Positions 6,401 through 8,005 of a stretch of 8,005 nucleotides of DNA are shown here, in pieces. The stretch spans positions 1 to 8,005 of the forward strand of contig JALTUD010000121.1 in the NCBI GenBank assembly GCA_027047735.1, read 5' to 3'. The notes under the pieces are model-generated. The model did not search any database. It was not told the origin of the DNA and saw only the letters and a program-made list of their open reading frames with translations. Made by a program: the position numbers and the translations under genes. This DNA comes from Flavobacteriales bacterium. Its GTDB lineage: Bacteria > Bacteroidota > Bacteroidia > Flavobacteriales_D > Parvicellaceae. Position 1 is the first letter of the stretch. Each line of letters starts with the position of its first letter.

Positions 6401-7580
6401 ATCCGTGAAATGGGATTTTGGTGATGCAACTGCTCTTTCTATGGATTCCTCAACTACTCATATTTATCAAAATGCAGGAACATACAACATAGCTCTAATG
6501 GTTTTCTCAAACCACAATTGTAGTGATACTTCGATTCAAAACATTGAGGTATATCCATTGCCGAATGTTGACTTTCAAACGAACAATGCATGTATAAACG
6601 AACAACCTGTTTTGTTTACCAATACATCTACTATATCAAGTGGCTCTAACGATAGTTTTAACTGGACTTTCGGGGATGGTAATAACTCTTCATCAGAAAA
6701 TCCTTCACATTCGTATAGTAATAGCGGATTATATAATGTAGAATTAATCGTAACAACAAATAACAACTGTAAAGACAGCACTTTTAAAAACGTTGAAATA
6801 TACCATAAACCTACGGCGTTGTTTACCCAAGATACAACAGGTGGTTGTACTCCAATATGTCCGACGTTCAAGAGTGTGTCAACCGACAGCACACAAATTG
6901 TCTATTGGGATTGGTTCTTTGAAACTGCTTACGGTGAAGGTTCACATAAATACGAAGGACACTGTTTTGAAACTCCGGGAGATTATGATGTAAAACTTAT
7001 TGTGAAAAATGATAAAGGTTGCTACGATACGATAGAAAAGAATAATTTAATCCATATCTATCCATATCCGACAGCACTATTTGATTTAACACCAACAGAA
7101 ACCAATGTTTTAGAACCTACAATAGAATTTACCAACAACAGTTTAGATGCAGTTACTTGGATGTGGGATTTTAACGATGGATTGTTGGATAGCGTAAATT
7201 ACGACCCGGTTCACGATTATCAAGATACGGGCATATATAATATTTCACTTACGGTTTACAACGCTTACGGATGTTCAAATTCAACCTACCACCAAGTCGT
7301 TGTAAAACCGATAGAAAATATATTTGTTCCTACAGCCTTTTCACCAAACGGTGATGGAGAAAATGATATTCTGTATGTAAGAGGTTATACACAATCTATG
7401 TACTTCTCCGTATTTAACCGCTGGGGACAAAAAGTCTTTGAAACTTCAGATCAAACCAAAGGTTGGGACGGAACAATGAACGGAAAACCGGCAACCGAAG
7501 GCGTATATGTTTGGTACTTAAAAACGGTTTACGAAGGGAATGTTAAAATATTAAAAGGAGATGTATCATTAATGCGTTAA
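3441..7580 (+). CDS. Large secreted propeller/PKD-repeat protein with T9SS type B (CHU_C) sorting domain
   Basis: A 1379-residue exported, probably cell-surface or released protein. Residues 1-24 are a signal peptide (hydrophobic 9-21, cleavage expected after TSA, leaving Gln25). Residues 25 to about 400 hold seven repeats of the WxxxYG...D...DGGY...GxT...DxxxxKLDxNGN type, for example WAKTYGGFNDD, consistent with a seven-bladed beta-propeller. A Cys-rich linker covers about 400-550. Nine PKD-type Ig-like domains follow (about 552-1290), with the WxFGDG phenylalanine at residues 578, 661, 744, 827, 910, 993, 1077, 1160 and 1244. Number 4 has WSYGNSDG and number 8 WFFETAYG in place of the motif. 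Residues 1292-1379 match the gliding-motility-associated C-terminal domain (FVPTAFSPNGDGENDILYV, FNRWGQKVFET, WDGTMNGKPATEGVYVWYL), the type B signal for T9SS export across the outer membrane. There are no enzyme motifs. A role in adhesion, surface structure or binding of glycans or proteins is inference. The next gene starts 11 bases after the stop. Confidence 0.94.
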   Translation: MLTFHTKTICFSTLFFLLTTYTSAQYVRTFGYPDMTGGLGLAPTASGGFVGTGQHNGAAGGGCDVYVYKLNSCGEMLWYRTYGSSGSDGGRKVLEAIDGGILVAGLYNSDAGGGGGYEYFLQKLDVNGNQQWITAWNNAIGNGHDYAHFLTETPTNIYVSGSTQSYPWGGWNATISNYSNTGVHQWTKAFGGNGEDNLCSIHAVSDGVIAGGITTSFGAGSRDLMVVKTDFNGNTLWMNAYGTSGTEGTYWDTEGVPTPDGGYLMTGSTDAGGLTVGGRDILAIKLDANGNVQWAKTYGGFNDDWSEGVIVSPTGGYVIVGTSYSYTNGNRDAVLLRIDDNGNFVWANSYGSTGCDRGVDVIVKDDGYVLSMNYSNTFSTCGANNEYDPMFIKTDSLGDCGCSFVNAPYGSQDVTANIIQTALPSTAYTDISSNLQIASPSVVQGSPNITQNTVCSVCSSITPQWGFNDTIGCHGDTLKFYNTTQSAVGCFYWDNTISNYQTNGDTILFVLDSTLGLEQQIALIAVCGNNADTLKQTVRVIKPVAKYTLTDNCLTESISFNDSSTVNTENIVGWQWTFGDGSTSSQQNITHTFIADGNYATQLVVTTNHGCTDTMQQPLTIYPMPQISFSFNDTCLLDSVLFSNNTTINSPDNIANYLWTFGDGTNSMDVSPYHTFPADGNYNITLRAVSNNGCADSLSQYITIYPMPQTVFSVNDICIYNALNVNNSSTINSPDNIVAWNWDFGDGNTSTNPSDSHQYANNGEYEVTLVTTSNHGCTDTLRDSVVIFPAPVANFNLTNICQEDSLTFNDLSTINAPDNIATWIWSYGNSDGSTQQNNSYYYTNDGTYTISLVTISNNGCSDTLVQNLVVYPMPQANFTVDNVCIYNEAVFNDQTTINSPDNIINWNWNFGDLNTSTDQNPTHLYGASGTYPIELVVESNNGCKDTIVDTLVIYPKPTPVFSINNICLTDTINVSDLSYINIPDYIQSVKWDFGDATALSMDSSTTHIYQNAGTYNIALMVFSNHNCSDTSIQNIEVYPLPNVDFQTNNACINEQPVLFTNTSTISSGSNDSFNWTFGDGNNSSSENPSHSYSNSGLYNVELIVTTNNNCKDSTFKNVEIYHKPTALFTQDTTGGCTPICPTFKSVSTDSTQIVYWDWFFETAYGEGSHKYEGHCFETPGDYDVKLIVKNDKGCYDTIEKNNLIHIYPYPTALFDLTPTETNVLEPTIEFTNNSLDAVTWMWDFNDGLLDSVNYDPVHDYQDTGIYNISLTVYNAYGCSNSTYHQVVVKPIENIFVPTAFSPNGDGENDILYVRGYTQSMYFSVFNRWGQKVFETSDQTKGWDGTMNGKPATEGVYVWYLKTVYEGNVKILKGDVSLMR
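5094..6587 (+). repeat. Six tandem in-gene PKD units of 249-bp period
   Basis: Within the large secreted-protein gene, the codon for the FGDG-motif aromatic residue recurs at 5172, 5421, 5670, 5919, 6168 and 6417, exactly 249 bases (83 codons) apart. The INSPDNI-type segment likewise puts its Pro codon at 5391, 5640, 5889, 6138 and 6387. The first unit lacks one codon near that Pro. Synonymous positions differ among copies, so the duplications are not very recent. Units 7-9 continue the series with spacings of 252, 249 and 252 bases but are more diverged. Confidence 0.9.
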
Positions 7581-7591
7581 ATAAAAACAAT

Positions 7592-7960
7592 ATGAAAAGA
7601 ATAAAAGCACTTACATTAGCAATAGTCCTATTCGCGATAATAGGCATCCAACAATCCGGATATTCACAAAACACGGACACAACAGCTCACGGATATATCT
7701 TAATGAAGGTTACGAGCGATATTTTGGACTGCCCTCATTTCAGCGTACTTTTACCTCAGGAACTGAGCGATAAACAAAAAATAGAAATGCTTAAAACAGA
7801 CAACAAGACCTATATTTTGTTTAAGGTAAAAACCACAAACGATGATGCCATTGAACGTTTTAATTCTGTAATTCAAGCCATCCAATTCCCAAAAGAAAAT
7901 ATTACGGAATTAATCAACAAAGAGACCTATGCTGAAATAGAAGAACTGTTACCTCATTAA
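7592..7960 (+). CDS. Small secreted protein of unknown function
   Basis: I do not recognise this 122-residue protein. A Sec signal peptide is clear: a basic start MKRIKA, a hydrophobic core at about 7-20, and probable cleavage at GYS before Gln26, with no lipobox. The mature part of about 97 residues suggests an alternating beta/alpha fold. Strand-like GYILMKV (34-40) is followed by SDILDCPHF with the only Cys (47), a helix around 52-68, strand-like TYILFKVK (73-80), a helix from DDAIERF to about residue 98, and an acidic helical tail ending EIEELLPH. The strand, Cys-Pro loop, helix order recalls small ferredoxin-like domains such as HMA, but the CxxC metal motif is absent, so this is only a fold-level guess. 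It lies 11 bases after the PKD protein gene with only an A-rich gap between, so co-transcription and a shared export-related role are plausible but unproven. Confidence 0.8.
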   Translation: MKRIKALTLAIVLFAIIGIQQSGYSQNTDTTAHGYILMKVTSDILDCPHFSVLLPQELSDKQKIEMLKTDNKTYILFKVKTTNDDAIERFNSVIQAIQFPKENITELINKETYAEIEELLPH

Positions 7961-7966
7961 AATAAT

Positions 7967-8005
7967 TTGGGCGTTCCCCTCACAGCAAAAAAAAGTCGTT
8001 CCTTT
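7967..8005 (+). repeat. GGGCGTTCCCC-type intergenic repeat, copy 2 (truncated by window edge)
   Basis: TTGGGCGTTCCCCT at 7967-7980 is identical to 3144-3157, and in the same orientation. It begins 6 bases after the stop codon of the small secreted-protein gene. Beyond the core the two copies differ: here CACAGC, a run of eight A and GTCGTTCC follow. The expected second half (GGGTCGGGCTATC-like) is either outside the window or altered. A terminator role for the plus-strand operon is possible but cannot be judged from half an element. Confidence 0.6.

Noticed and set aside
6575..6993. Minus-strand (6575-6892) and plus-strand (6793-6993) frames inside the PKD gene
   Set aside because: Both lie within the continuous 1379-codon frame with periodic PKD motifs, and neither resembles a protein family.
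7981..8005. Rho-independent terminator after the small secreted-protein gene
   Set aside because: No complete stem followed by a T-run is visible before the window ends, and the run present is A, not T, on the plus strand.

Overview
The window reads as chromosome of a member of the Bacteroidota, most likely a flavobacterium-like marine or freshwater lineage. The evidence is AT-rich DNA, A-rich leaders without Shine-Dalgarno sites, a TTTG/TAnnTTTG-type promoter, secreted proteins whose signal peptides end just before Gln, a type IX secretion (T9SS) gliding-motility C-terminal domain, and a GGGCGTTCCCC-type intergenic repeat. No rRNA, tRNA, CRISPR array or transposase is visible.

Left part (1-3046, minus strand): a tightly packed three-gene operon for a MacAB-type tripartite transporter. 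It is transcribed right to left as ATPase (2354-3046), membrane fusion protein (1113-2357) and MacB-like permease (start at 1104, C-terminus cut off by the left edge). The first two genes overlap by 4 bases (ATGA). The last two are 8 bases apart, and the permease starts with GTG. Together they would form an ATP-driven inner-membrane pump with a periplasmic adaptor that needs an outer-membrane TolC-type channel, which is not in the window. The substrate cannot be read from sequence.

Middle (3047-3440): a divergent, gene-free intergenic region. It holds a GC-rich dispersed-type repeat with a 15-position hairpin (about 3144-3241), a 93-nt imperfect inverted repeat (3278-3370), and a plausible Bacteroidota promoter (3382-3413) about 28 bases before the next gene.

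Right part (3441-7960, plus strand): a probable two-gene operon. The first gene encodes a 1379-residue secreted protein with a signal peptide, seven propeller-like repeats, nine PKD-type Ig-like domains and a CHU_C/type B T9SS sorting domain. Six of the PKD units recur at exactly 249 bases, a clear tandem expansion. The second gene, 11 bases downstream, encodes a small secreted protein of unknown function. Past it, at 7967, the window ends inside a second copy of the 14-nt repeat core seen at 3144, so the two direct copies bracket the secreted-protein pair.

I see no clearly new biological system. The points most worth a second look are the 93-nt inverted repeat, the bracketing repeats, the non-ATG start of the ATPase, the glycosylation-sequon pattern in the PKD stalk and the small secreted partner protein.
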